The translations under genes were made by a program, and so were the position numbers. Positions 7,190-15,479 of a DNA stretch of 36,334 nt are shown piece by piece. This stretch comes from Bacteroidota bacterium (GTDB lineage: Bacteria > Bacteroidota > Bacteroidia > Bacteroidales > VadinHA17), in assembly GCA_029552825.1 (NCBI GenBank), contig JAKPDL010000133.1, forward strand, positions 1-36,334. Direction: 5' to 3'. The notes under the pieces are model-generated. The model worked only from the letters and a program-made list of their open reading frames with translations, did not search any database and was not told where the DNA came from. Positions within the stretch are counted from its first letter, which is position 1; every line of letters begins with the position of its first letter.

Positions 7190-8107
7190 ATGAATACACT
7201 GATCCAGACACTGAAATATTTTACTATAATAACCGCAGAACTGGTTGTCCTGTTTATATTAATAAGTGCAATAGTTGATCTCATTCTCCAGTATATTCCT
7301 GAAGAAAAAATCCAGAAGAGACTATTCGGCAAAGGCATTATCGGGAATATAATTGGTGCAGGTTTTGGCGCTCTGACACCTTTTTGCGCATGTTCAACTA
7401 TCCCGATAACAGTAGGTTTTCTTAACGCGAAAGTGCCATTTGGTTCTGCTATGTCGTTCCTGATAGCATCTCCGTTTCTGAATCCAGTTATTGTCGGTAT
7501 GCTTGCTGCACTTGTTAATCCCAAAGCTGCTTTGATTTATTTCATTGTTGCATTTGCGTGTTCAGTTATCTTCGGAGTAATTCTCGAAAAAGCAGGTGGT
7601 GAAAAGTTCTTAAAAAATATCAAACCTAAAACAACATGTTGCTGTGAATCGGGCGGTTCAATTGGAATATCGCTGATACAAAAACCGAAAAGATTTAAAG
7701 ACCGATTGATTGCAGCCTTAAAGAGCGGATGGAACAGTTTGCGCCCTATTCTCATTTACCTGCTGATCGGAGTCGCTCTGGGAGCAGCAATTTATGGTTA
7801 TGTGCCGCAGGATTTTGTTGTTAGGATTGCCGGACCTGATAATCCGTTTGCAATTCCGGTGGCAGCAATTATCGGGATTCCTCTCTACATACGGGCAGAA
7901 ACAGCTATCCCAATAGGTATTGCTCTGATGGGGAAAGGAATGAGTATAGGGACTGTCATAGCGCTTGTAATCGGCGGTGCAGGCATGGCAATACCCGAAA
8001 TGAGCATGCTGGCAGGGATCTTTAAACCAAAACTAGTTGCTGCAATGGTTACAACAATATTCCTGACCGCCGTAATCAGCGGTTATTTATTTAACCTCTT
8101 CTTTTAA
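7190..8107 (+). CDS. ArsP/YraQ-type predicted permease
   Basis: A 305-residue inner-membrane protein of the permease family that includes ArsP, an exporter of trivalent methylated arsenicals. About eight transmembrane helices are split by a cytoplasmic loop around residues 140-180. The first half contains the conserved FCACSTIP motif near residue 67, and the loop has a cysteine triplet (TTCCCE) that could bind a soft metal. The second half repeats the fold (IPLYIRAETAIPIG). The exported substrate (organoarsenical or another thiophilic species) is inferred only. It follows the SigZ-like gene and precedes decayed redox genes and the second GDCCVxC gene. Confidence 0.85.
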   Translation: MNTLIQTLKYFTIITAELVVLFILISAIVDLILQYIPEEKIQKRLFGKGIIGNIIGAGFGALTPFCACSTIPITVGFLNAKVPFGSAMSFLIASPFLNPVIVGMLAALVNPKAALIYFIVAFACSVIFGVILEKAGGEKFLKNIKPKTTCCCESGGSIGISLIQKPKRFKDRLIAALKSGWNSLRPILIYLLIGVALGAAIYGYVPQDFVVRIAGPDNPFAIPVAAIIGIPLYIRAETAIPIGIALMGKGMSIGTVIALVIGGAGMAIPEMSMLAGIFKPKLVAAMVTTIFLTAVISGYLFNLFF

Positions 8108-8138
8108 ACTTAGCTGATCACCGGGATCTTACCCTTAC

Positions 8139-8311
8139 CTATTGTTCAGTATAACCCACAGTTTGCGAAAAACTAACTGCCGAGACGATTTAAGTTTCAG
8201 GACTTCATAAACCATAGGTTTATCTACCTGTCCAAGGGTAATTGATGCAAGTCCTTCTGACGCACACCAGAGATAAACATTTTACGAGATATACCCGACA
8301 TCAACAATTTG
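8139..8311 (-). pseudogene. Decayed C-terminal fragment of a nitroreductase-family protein
   Basis: Read on the - strand from 8311, one frame gives QIVDVGYIS, a TAA stop where the family has Gln, then NVYLWCASEGLASITLGQ and VDKPMVYEVLKL, closely following the C-terminal half of nitroreductases (FISQNVYLxCASEGL). Near 8170 the match shifts by one frame to give QTVGYTEQ, and ends at TAG 8141-8139. The N-terminal half is missing. With one stop, one frameshift and no start it is a broken gene. Antisense to the flanking genes. Confidence 0.75.
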
Positions 8312-8370
8312 AAAAGAATTTCCTTAATTCGGCAGCAGTGTTGGTCTTCCTTTCAAAGTCGGCCATTTAA

Positions 8371-8520
8371 ACAGGAATAACAGGGGCTCCCTTTGCACAA
8401 CAATACAACATAGAAGCAATCCCCACCCAGTTATTATTTGATAAGGACGGTAAAGAATATTACTTGCATTTCGGATATTTTCATGAAGAAGAGCTTGTAA
8501 AAGCGCTTAAATTGAAGATT
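8371..8520 (+). pseudogene. C-terminal remnant of a thioredoxin-like protein
   Basis: An open stretch without start codon encodes APFAQQYNIEAIPTQLLF, DKDGKEYYLHFGYF and HEEELVKALKLKI, which is the second half of a thioredoxin fold, including the cis-proline (AIPT). The preceding codon at 8368-8370 is a stop and the CxxC-bearing first half is absent upstream. It runs directly into the GDCCVxC gene. Such thioredoxins often accompany ArsP-type permeases, so this is probably a lost member of the same resistance unit. Confidence 0.75.
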
Positions 8521-8555
8521 TATTGCTGCCAAGCCGAAACTTTAAAATGCACCAA

Positions 8556-8771
8556 ATGGAAATTATTTCCGAATCTTCAATCACCTGTCCTGTGTGCGGG
8601 CACCAGGCAACTGAAACCATGCCCACCGATTCATGTCAGTTCTTTTATGAATGCAAAAAATGCCATACAGTGCTAAAACCCAAACCGAGCGACTGCTGCG
8701 TTTACTGCTCTTATGGGACTGTGCCCTGCCCTCCGATACAGGAAGAAAAGAACAAAAATACTGGAATCTAA
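8556..8771 (+). CDS. GDCCVxC-domain small cysteine-rich protein (copy 2)
   Basis: A 71-residue paralogue of the protein at 3135-3320, with all nine cysteines at the same places but SDCCVYC in place of GDCCVYC and a ten-residue Lys/Glu/Asn tail. The start is set at ATG 8556 because the sequence from there (MEIISESSITC) aligns with copy 1 from its first residue; ATG 8547 is an alternative and translation from 8523 is unlikely. DNA identity to copy 1 is also high, so this is a duplication. It lies just after the thioredoxin remnant and may use the remnant's former transcript. Function is unestablished, with metal or thiol stress suggested by context. Confidence 0.83.
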   Translation: MEIISESSITCPVCGHQATETMPTDSCQFFYECKKCHTVLKPKPSDCCVYCSYGTVPCPPIQEEKNKNTGI

Positions 8772-8808
8772 AGTATGTGTTAGAAAATCAAACCAACATT
8801 AATAATTT

Positions 8809-9711
8809 TCATTTAGAACTTTTAAAGAGATACGGAATAAATGCAGGAACATTTTTTTTATAATTTTCATAATCAGGATATTTTGAACTGCTAATTTTTT
8901 CTGTCATCAAGGTACTTCCCTGAAATAATAGTACAAGAAGAATGGCACCGGAAAGTGACCAGTTAATCCATTGGCCAGTTGCAACAACGCTAAAAAAGTA
9001 AAAACAAATCCATATCGCCTGCTCTGCGGCATAATTGGGATGACGTGCATAACGCCACAACCCTTCTGTTAAAAAACCTTTATCAAGTGAAATAATATAT
9101 TTGTTTGTATTTATTTCCAGACCTCTCTTAATTCTCTGAAAACTGTATTGCTGATTGTCGGCAATTGTTTCAATAACAATAAATAACAACATAAAGGCTG
9201 CTATAACAAAGTCAGCAAATGAGATGTCTGCCTTTCCACTTTTAGCTACCACTAAAAAAGGTGAAGAAAATAGCAATATCAGAAAATGCTGATAAAATGA
9301 TATGAAAAACAAATTGAATAACGCGAACCTAATTCGGCCTTTTAAAACTGATAATTCCCTGAGATATTTCCACCTGTAATCTTCCTCGCCCTTCCACGGA
9401 ACAATACTATAACCGCCTTTACGGTAAAAGTTATATGTTAGTCTTGCCCCCCATATCGTTACCATTATCGCCATTAGCCAAAGCCTTGCCGAAAACGGAA
9501 AACATGCAACTGTTACCCACCCGTAAATAATCGGCATCAGACTCCAGAGTTTGTCGGTCTGACTGTAATTTCCAGTTATTTCTCCAGTAAGAAAACACAA
9601 TAGAACAACTATTGCAAAAATTACTATCCACACATTTATAAGAGGAATCTGATCCGTTATTTTATCAGAAACCCATGTATAATAATTCAGCACGTCAAAA
9701 TAATATAGCAT
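8809..9711 (-). CDS. DUF1295-family membrane protein (steroid 5-alpha-reductase-like)
   Basis: A 300-residue integral membrane protein with about seven to eight transmembrane helices. The C-terminal signature LDKGFLTEGLWRYARHPNYAAEQ (seen in parts, residues about 210-232) is shared by DUF1295 proteins and isoprenylcysteine methyltransferase/steroid reductase-like enzymes, where the Arg-His-Pro-Asn-Tyr block binds the cofactor. Bacterial members are mostly uncharacterised; reduction or methylation of a lipid substrate is the family-level guess. It is divergent from the riboswitch-controlled GTPase gene and has its own -7 element. Its 3' end converges on the GDCCVxC gene, 37 bp apart. Confidence 0.85.
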   Translation of the reverse strand: MLYYFDVLNYYTWVSDKITDQIPLINVWIVIFAIVVLLCFLTGEITGNYSQTDKLWSLMPIIYGWVTVACFPFSARLWLMAIMVTIWGARLTYNFYRKGGYSIVPWKGEEDYRWKYLRELSVLKGRIRFALFNLFFISFYQHFLILLFSSPFLVVAKSGKADISFADFVIAAFMLLFIVIETIADNQQYSFQRIKRGLEINTNKYIISLDKGFLTEGLWRYARHPNYAAEQAIWICFYFFSVVATGQWINWSLSGAILLVLLFQGSTLMTEKISSSKYPDYENYKKNVPAFIPYLFKSSK

Positions 9712-9747
9712 ACTTATCCAGATTTAATTTAACAGGTAATTAAAAAG

Positions 9748-9755
9748 CAAATCTA
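9748..9755 (-). promoter_or_regulatory. Promoter -7 element of the DUF1295 gene
   Basis: On the - strand this reads TAgaTTTG, a full match to the Bacteroidota -7 consensus, 36 bp before the ATG. The nearest TTG upstream is about 25 bp away, longer than ideal. Confidence 0.5.
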
Positions 9756-9806
9756 ATCAAATGAATATTTCCTTTTCTGACAATTTTTAAGAACACTTAA
9801 AAAAAT

Positions 9807-9814
9807 TATCTTTG
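9807..9814 (+). promoter_or_regulatory. Promoter -7 element for the riboswitch transcript
   Basis: TAtcTTTG places the transcription start at about 9818-9821, exactly at the 5' edge of the aptamer. No clear -33 element is seen. Confidence 0.65.
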
Positions 9815-9816
9815 CA

Positions 9817-9867
9817 GCGGCGATGGAGTTCGCCCTTAACCGTCATAAATTGACTGATAACTCCTGC
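9817..9867 (+). promoter_or_regulatory. Fluoride riboswitch aptamer (crcB motif)
   Basis: The segment has the fluoride-riboswitch order: GGCG (9819-9822) pairs with CGCC (9831-9834) around ATGGAGTT; then CTTAACC; then a small hairpin GTCA/TGAC (9842-9845, 9851-9854); then TGATAACTCCTGC. The pseudoknot helix GGAGTT (9825-9830) with AACTCC (9859-9864) is a perfect 6 bp. This matches the conserved GGxGATGGxGTTCxCC...AACCG...TGATxxCTCCTGC pattern. The promoter start coincides with its 5' end. The gene controlled is a dynamin-like GTPase, not a known fluoride exporter. No other RNA class fits as well. Confidence 0.85.
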
Positions 9868-9947
9868 ACATTTACATTAGGTCATTTTAAATCTTATGTA
9901 AGATAATTTGTAAATGGTTTATTTAAAACAGGAGTTATTTCATTTTT
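9857..9947 (+). terminator. Riboswitch expression platform, probable regulated terminator
   Basis: ATAACTCCTG (9857-9866), the 3' strand of the aptamer pseudoknot, is perfectly complementary to CAGGAGTTAT (9929-9938), which is followed by TTTCATTTTT. Inside the loop, CATTTACA (9869-9876) pairs with TGTAAATG (9909-9916) and ATCTTA with TAAGAT (9891-9904). Aptamer folding and this long helix exclude each other, so ligand should open the downstream gene. The helix also hides AGGAG, but that is too far from the ATG to be its ribosome site. Confidence 0.65.
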
Positions 9948-9960
9948 CAGTCATAAAGCC

Positions 9961-11679
9961 ATGTCAAAATCAGATATAATAAATTCCGACATTGAGATTC
10001 TACGAGAAATTGCAAGAAGATTAAATAAGACAGGTATTATAAATTCCCTCGATGAACTCTCAGGAAAAATCTCTTTGAAATTATTCTATCTGGTTGTTGT
10101 AGGGTTATTCAAGAGAGGCAAATCATCCGTAATAAATGCATTAATCGGAGAAGAACTTGCACCTGTGGCAGTAACCCCTGTAACCTCAGTAATCACATTC
10201 TTCCAATATGCACCTGAAACCAGGGCTGAAGTTATTTTCAGAGGAGGAAGAAGGTACACCATTAATCCGGCAGATGTAACCTATTACATATCAGAAGAAA
10301 ATAACCCAAAAAATAAAAAAGAGGTTGATTGTGTCAGAATTTTTACAAAATCCCCCCTTCTTGAAAATTTGATTCTGGTCGACACTCCAGGACTGGGTTC
10401 ACTTTTCAGCCATAACACTGCCACCACAATCGAATTTCTTCCCAGAATTGATGCAGCGCTCTTTGTTATGAGTGCCGACCTTCCAATCAGCAAGGCCGAT
10501 GAAGAACTTCTAAAGCAAATTAAAACTTCTGTACCTTATGTACTCTTTGTTCTTAATAAATCAGACCTTCTTGGAACTGATGATCTCAAAAAAATGATCA
10601 GTTATAATATTAAAATGCTTAAGGAAATTTTCGGAGAAGATTCGGCTCCAGAACTTATAGCTGTTTCTGCAAGAAAATTTTTCAGTAACAATGATAATTA
10701 TGAACCAGATCATGGAAACATCAAAGCGCTTAGAGAAAAAATCAGCAGCAGAATCCTTATCGGAAAAGATGAAATTCTTACTTCACGAAGTATAAACCTG
10801 CTGCTAACCTATTCCAACCATCTGCAAACCTTGCTGAAAGTAAAGTCAGACACCCTTCAGATGCCTCTTAATGAACTTGAGAAAAAACTGGAGGCGATGC
10901 AGAATTCAATTGATTACCTGGCTTCAGGCAAAGTTGATTTTGATGCAGTTGTTAAAAGTCGTATAGAACAACTTATAAATAAAGTGACAGAAGTTACAGA
11001 AAACAAAAGAAGAGACCTCGAAGCATATGTGAATGCAATACTTATTAATAATAGCACCGGAACTTGGAAGAAAATAAAGGAATCAGACGCTGATGAGTTT
11101 GCCAGAAAATTATCAAATGAAATAATTAAAGAATATGAAGAACTGAAAACCAGTCTTGAAGAATCGGTTAAAGAAGAATTCAGCAATATTCTCCTTCAGT
11201 ACAGTACATTATCACAGTCGTTTATTAAGGAAATTATACGACAGATGAATGAGGTGCTTGGAGTTAATATTGAAGGGATTATTGCCGCATTCGATCTGGA
11301 CGTATATACATCATTTTATTTCAAAACAGAAACAAATTACTCGGTCCCTTCTATAAGAAAAAATATATTCTATAAAATTCTGCCTGAATATTTTGTCAGG
11401 AAGATGGTCCTTAAACAAATTTACTATAACTCCATAGAGCTGATCAATCCCAATGCAGGGAAGATGCGCAGTGATATTGATTACAAAATCAGCGAATCAT
11501 ATAGAAAATTCAAATATCATTTCGACCAGAAGCTTTTTGACTTGCTTCAAAGTCTGAAAAAAATGATTGAAGAAAGTATAGAAAATAAATTATCTATAAA
11601 CGAAAATATAGAATTCTCAATTAAAATTATAAATGCTGAATTCGATAAAATAGAAGCTATTAAGAAACATTACACATAA
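9961..11679 (+). CDS. Dynamin-like large GTPase
   Basis: A 572-residue bacterial dynamin-like protein. The GTPase domain has the P-loop GLFKRGKSS (residues 48-56), switch threonines at VTPVTSV (72-77), DTPG (141-144) and NKSD (199-202). The remainder is helical and Lys/Glu-rich with several coiled-coil stretches, as in the stalk of bacterial dynamins; no transmembrane helix is visible and a possible membrane paddle is not evident. Family members remodel or protect membranes on GTP hydrolysis. It lies behind a fluoride-type riboswitch and is followed by a small helical gene. A membrane-stress role during fluoride toxicity is an inference. The ATG at 9961 is the first in frame after the terminator-like hairpin. 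Confidence 0.9.
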   Translation: MSKSDIINSDIEILREIARRLNKTGIINSLDELSGKISLKLFYLVVVGLFKRGKSSVINALIGEELAPVAVTPVTSVITFFQYAPETRAEVIFRGGRRYTINPADVTYYISEENNPKNKKEVDCVRIFTKSPLLENLILVDTPGLGSLFSHNTATTIEFLPRIDAALFVMSADLPISKADEELLKQIKTSVPYVLFVLNKSDLLGTDDLKKMISYNIKMLKEIFGEDSAPELIAVSARKFFSNNDNYEPDHGNIKALREKISSRILIGKDEILTSRSINLLLTYSNHLQTLLKVKSDTLQMPLNELEKKLEAMQNSIDYLASGKVDFDAVVKSRIEQLINKVTEVTENKRRDLEAYVNAILINNSTGTWKKIKESDADEFARKLSNEIIKEYEELKTSLEESVKEEFSNILLQYSTLSQSFIKEIIRQMNEVLGVNIEGIIAAFDLDVYTSFYFKTETNYSVPSIRKNIFYKILPEYFVRKMVLKQIYYNSIELINPNAGKMRSDIDYKISESYRKFKYHFDQKLFDLLQSLKKMIEESIENKLSINENIEFSIKIINAEFDKIEAIKKHYT

Positions 11680-11731
11680 CTTTTTTCATATCATGGCTGC
11701 AATTTTTTGAACTATTATTAACTGAAATATT

Positions 11732-12145
11732 ATGAAAACAGAAAAAATAAAACTCCCCGAAAACCATCGTCGTTCTCTTACATCAGCGCTGATGACCGTT
11801 GAACAGATGCTTTTCGACCTGGAAGCATCATTAAAATACCAGCAAAAAGGTTGTTGTTACGAGATTGAGAATGACCTGGCTGATGATGTTATCAAAAACG
11901 ACCTTGAAATTATCCGCGAAGCCCGCAGCCGTCTATGTAAATTATCAGAAAAATATGACTCAGGAAAATATATTCAAAACCTGAGTAAAATAGTAAATGC
12001 CAGAAAAACTCGAATATGGGAAGTCCTGATGGATATGAAACCCAGAAAACAGAAGGGCTTTGGCGAGTTTCCAAAAGAACTCGCCAAAGAATATGAAAGA
12101 GATCTGGATGAACTTCTTTCTGTTACCGAAAAAATAATTTACTGA
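11732..12145 (+). CDS. Helical protein of unknown function downstream of the dynamin-like gene
   Basis: A 137-residue protein I do not recognise. It is charged, almost wholly alpha-helical by composition, contains a Cys-Cys pair in QQKGCCYEIE near residue 41 and has no membrane segment or signal. The gene starts 52 bp after the dynamin-like gene on the same strand and has no -7 element of its own, so it is probably cotranscribed under the riboswitch. It could be a partner or regulator of the GTPase. The stop is followed within a few bases by a small CCCT/AGGG hairpin and T-rich DNA (12148-12168), likely a two-way terminator with the convergent gene. Confidence 0.75.
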   Translation: MKTEKIKLPENHRRSLTSALMTVEQMLFDLEASLKYQQKGCCYEIENDLADDVIKNDLEIIREARSRLCKLSEKYDSGKYIQNLSKIVNARKTRIWEVLMDMKPRKQKGFGEFPKELAKEYERDLDELLSVTEKIIY

Positions 12146-12152
12146 TGCCCTT

Positions 12153-12923
12153 TCAGGGTTTTATCTTTTCAAATAATCCCAGAAGTTTTGTTCTGTAGAA
12201 CTCTGCAATCTGTTCTTCATGCTCACCGATAGGTTTGACTGGTATCAGGTCAATTACTTCCGCAGGTGCGAGACCTGATTTGTAAAACAGGTTCAGCGCT
12301 GCAACAACACTCTGGTATATTGCCTGTTCACTTTCATCCTTCGTCAGCCCTGTTTTCAGTCCAATCTCCCCAAGCTCCTTCCACTGGAACCAGAAATAGG
12401 TTGGAAGCATTGCCGACATGATGGCATAACTTTCAAGCTTCTCCTCAGGAACTTCAAATGTATGTCCCAGATTTCCCAGCAATGACATTACGGCTTTTTT
12501 TTCAGCCTCATCAAAACCAGAAGCAAATGTTACAGGATTATATCCCTCATTAATATACGAAGTTGCATTGGGTATAAGTCTTGCAAGGTTTTTTACTCCA
12601 GTAAGCTTCGAAGAAAGTTTCGTGAAATTAATTTTTGGCGCAAGTGAAATCACAATCGAATCAGGCCTGAAATTGTTCTTCAGACTTTCAAGAGTATCCA
12701 TTATTACTGGTGGATGCAATGCTATGAAAACAATATCCTGGGCTGAAACAGTTGCTGCATCTACCTGCTCCACTTCCGGAAAATTTTGTTTCAACTTAGC
12801 AATTACATCGGGATTAGAATCGGAAACAACTACTTTTCCGAATTGAACATTCTTGTTCTTAAATCCCTGCAGAAGGATTCTCACAACCCTTCCTGCTCCT
12901 ATAAAGCCGATTGAATTTTTCAT
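12153..12923 (-). CDS. ProC-like NAD(P)-binding oxidoreductase
   Basis: A 256-residue Rossmann-fold protein resembling pyrroline-5-carboxylate reductase. The dinucleotide motif GFIGAGRVVR is at residues 6-15, and the second strand ends in VSDSNP, consistent with NADP binding. A central ALHPPV block (about residues 68-73) matches the ProC nucleotide-binding loop, and the C-terminal half is a helical dimerisation domain. At 256 residues it is close to the usual 260-280. It lacks an exact ProC active-site signature that I can verify, so the name is not transferred. It stands alone, converging on the upstream small gene. Confidence 0.75.
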   Translation of the reverse strand: MKNSIGFIGAGRVVRILLQGFKNKNVQFGKVVVSDSNPDVIAKLKQNFPEVEQVDAATVSAQDIVFIALHPPVIMDTLESLKNNFRPDSIVISLAPKINFTKLSSKLTGVKNLARLIPNATSYINEGYNPVTFASGFDEAEKKAVMSLLGNLGHTFEVPEEKLESYAIMSAMLPTYFWFQWKELGEIGLKTGLTKDESEQAIYQSVVAALNLFYKSGLAPAEVIDLIPVKPIGEHEEQIAEFYRTKLLGLFEKIKP

Positions 12924-13011
12924 GTCTGCACTATTTTAAAATTGATAACTACCTTAATTTATAAAATAACTCTAAGTGGGCCACAAAAGGCTATAAAAAT
13001 ATCCGGGAATC

Positions 13012-15459
13012 TCATTCCGACACAGCATCTGCCGTCCTGTACTGGTTAATAATCAGATATAAAGCTGATATCAGAATACTCAGTACCACGGCAAGATCAA
13101 ATACTGTGTAAGCAACCCTGACAATGGAATAAATCTGGTCAAACTTAATAATCATGAGGAAACCTGAAACGATCGCCAGTATCAGTAACACTGCCTGGGT
13201 TTTTCCCATTAATGAGTTATTCCTTTTCTCATTTCTCAATCTTACCCATACCACAGCCCCCGCTATCAGTGCAGCCATAGTAATTATAAAATGGTTAGCA
13301 TCAAGAGCCAGCCTTGATGGAAGCACATAGCTTCTTACATCGGGTTTAAGAAAAACAACGGCCGTGGCAGCAATTATTAGAAGGTGCAGAACTGCAAGCA
13401 AAGGCTTTGAAAGCCTGAAAAATTTTTCTTTCCTGTTATAAAAAAGAAACACTGACAAAATAAATGTGAGCAACAAAAAAACCGTAAGCGGATACAGTGC
13501 TGATTTCAGGTATTGCTCCCTGAAAGCTGAAAGCCATACCATGAAACCTCCGCTTCCCAAAATTTTATATTGCTTCTCTGTAATCGGCTCTGCGTTGTCG
13601 CTAAAAGGATAGATTGTTATATTGCCATAAAATAATTCAGATTTGAACGAATGACAGTCGGTACAGCCGTTTACTCCGAGGGCGGCATTTGCCGGGAAAA
13701 CTTCGTGGTTGTATGTATGCACATTTGCGTAGGGGGAGGCTTCCCATTCATCTTTTTTAATAGTGTAGTATTCAGACCCAGAAGTATAAACTCTGTCATT
13801 CATAACCCATACAACCCGTTTCCCTTCCATCGGATATTTTGTTTTTACCAGCATTGATGACACCGCTTTGATCAGGGCATCTATTTCCTCTGGACGATTA
13901 ACTTCAATCACTTCATCTCCGTTGTCATCCTTAATTGAAGACAATTCAGGATAGTTTGACGGGTCAGCCATATGGTCCTCCCACATCTTTACAATATCTC
14001 CCATTTTGGGCTGCATCAGGCCAGGTTTTCCCTCAACCTCGATGCCCGGCCAGGTACTGTGCACCCTGTTTGCCGGCCTGATTTTGCCCTTATAATTTAT
14101 GAAGACAGGTTTATAGGGATCTGAAGGTTTGTCGTCAAAACCCATCATCTGAAGATTTCCGTAATGATTGTAATATAGCATATCAGGACCATAAAAAGTC
14201 CAGAGTCTTTTTCCCTTGCTGGGTATTTTTGTATCCTTATTAAATACATCGCTTGCCTGCACCTGGGCGGCCTTAACGATTCTTTCGGGTACATGGCATG
14301 TCTGGCAGGCCAGATGGTCGAGGTGCAGCTGGGGTAGCCAGGTGTGTTTGGCAACCGGAGCCCCCATATTGCCGTTGGTGTGACAATAATTACAGTCAAG
14401 TACAGTGTTGTCAAGATCATCCCTTACATGTCCGCCGGGATCATCTCCCTTGCCAAACTGGTGCATTTCCCTTTCATTTATCCGGGAATCTTTTGCCCTT
14501 GAGCCGGCGGGATGACAGTCGACGCATTTAAGGCCGGCTCTCAGATGAACATCTGTTCTTTCATCATAGTTAGCTCCCCTTTTTTTCCATCCCGGCTGTG
14601 CATGGCAAAAAAGACATGCTTCATTTCTTGGTTCCCTTACAATATGCGGTGACAATTTCCCTTCAGCATCAAACTTTGAAATATCATATGTTACTTTCAC
14701 AGGCTCATTTTTATCAACTGAACCCGTCACTGTGCCAAGTCCAGAGCCTGCAACCGGAGCCCACCTGAAGTTAAGAAGTTTCAATTGGTTTTTTCTTTCA
14801 TCGTTGTTATATCCCGGCAGGTGGCATATCATACAGTCGGCCTCAAGAACCCCTGTCTCACTCCAGCGAGCCTGAAAATAATCTCCGTCGAGATCATTCT
14901 CTGCGCCAGGTTTGTATCCTTTTTCAACCATAAACCTGTCGTACCGGTTGCCTTCCCTGTCGTATTCAGCCGAACCGCCACCCGGGTGACATTCCCCGCA
15001 TCCTGCGGTAATAAAGCTGAATGAAGTCATGTCTATCGTACGGGCTGTAGAATTCTTTTTTGGTGAAAGATGCCTGTACAGAGGTGCCGGTGAACACCAT
15101 GTGCCACCATAGTTCCCGGGAAAGGAAACCCACTGATAACGCTCTGCCATCCATTCAGGCAACTCTTCACCCCTACCCTGCTGGAAGTGGAATCCCTGCG
15201 TAATTTTGTCATAATCATGACATTTGCCGCATGTTTGTTTGGGCGAATAAGGCTTGTCAGCATTTATCCCGTGAACTGGATCAATAAGGTTGCCATCCTC
15301 ATCATACAGATTAAAAGGTGGACAGACACTTCTCTGGGTTGTCCTTTCTTTCTTATTGACAGTGTTTTGAGCTTTGCTGAATATTAAACCAGTAATAAAA
15401 AATGCCAGTAGAAGAACTGCTAAATATGGCAAAAGAGAAACAATCCTATGTCGGATCAT
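13012..15459 (-). CDS. Membrane-anchored octaheme c-type cytochrome
   Basis: An 815-residue protein with an N-terminal signal anchor (residues about 8-30), a large periplasmic region and about five transmembrane helices in the last 170 residues. Eight CxxCH heme sites can be counted: CGKCH (77), CGECH, CMICH, CLFCH, CVDCH, CNYCH, CQTCH and CTDCH. The heme spacing and the many free His suggest an octaheme redox enzyme or quinone-linked electron carrier; octaheme tetrathionate reductase relatives are a possibility. It is the third gene of an ArsR / rhodanese-like / cytochrome operon (20 bp after the rhodanese-like gene), which supports sulfur or metalloid respiration. The substrate is inference. 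Confidence 0.85.
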   Translation of the reverse strand: MIRHRIVSLLPYLAVLLLAFFITGLIFSKAQNTVNKKERTTQRSVCPPFNLYDEDGNLIDPVHGINADKPYSPKQTCGKCHDYDKITQGFHFQQGRGEELPEWMAERYQWVSFPGNYGGTWCSPAPLYRHLSPKKNSTARTIDMTSFSFITAGCGECHPGGGSAEYDREGNRYDRFMVEKGYKPGAENDLDGDYFQARWSETGVLEADCMICHLPGYNNDERKNQLKLLNFRWAPVAGSGLGTVTGSVDKNEPVKVTYDISKFDAEGKLSPHIVREPRNEACLFCHAQPGWKKRGANYDERTDVHLRAGLKCVDCHPAGSRAKDSRINEREMHQFGKGDDPGGHVRDDLDNTVLDCNYCHTNGNMGAPVAKHTWLPQLHLDHLACQTCHVPERIVKAAQVQASDVFNKDTKIPSKGKRLWTFYGPDMLYYNHYGNLQMMGFDDKPSDPYKPVFINYKGKIRPANRVHSTWPGIEVEGKPGLMQPKMGDIVKMWEDHMADPSNYPELSSIKDDNGDEVIEVNRPEEIDALIKAVSSMLVKTKYPMEGKRVVWVMNDRVYTSGSEYYTIKKDEWEASPYANVHTYNHEVFPANAALGVNGCTDCHSFKSELFYGNITIYPFSDNAEPITEKQYKILGSGGFMVWLSAFREQYLKSALYPLTVFLLLTFILSVFLFYNRKEKFFRLSKPLLAVLHLLIIAATAVVFLKPDVRSYVLPSRLALDANHFIITMAALIAGAVVWVRLRNEKRNNSLMGKTQAVLLILAIVSGFLMIIKFDQIYSIVRVAYTVFDLAVVLSILISALYLIINQYRTADAVSE

Positions 15460-15479
15460 AGTTTTTAAGATTTATTTTG

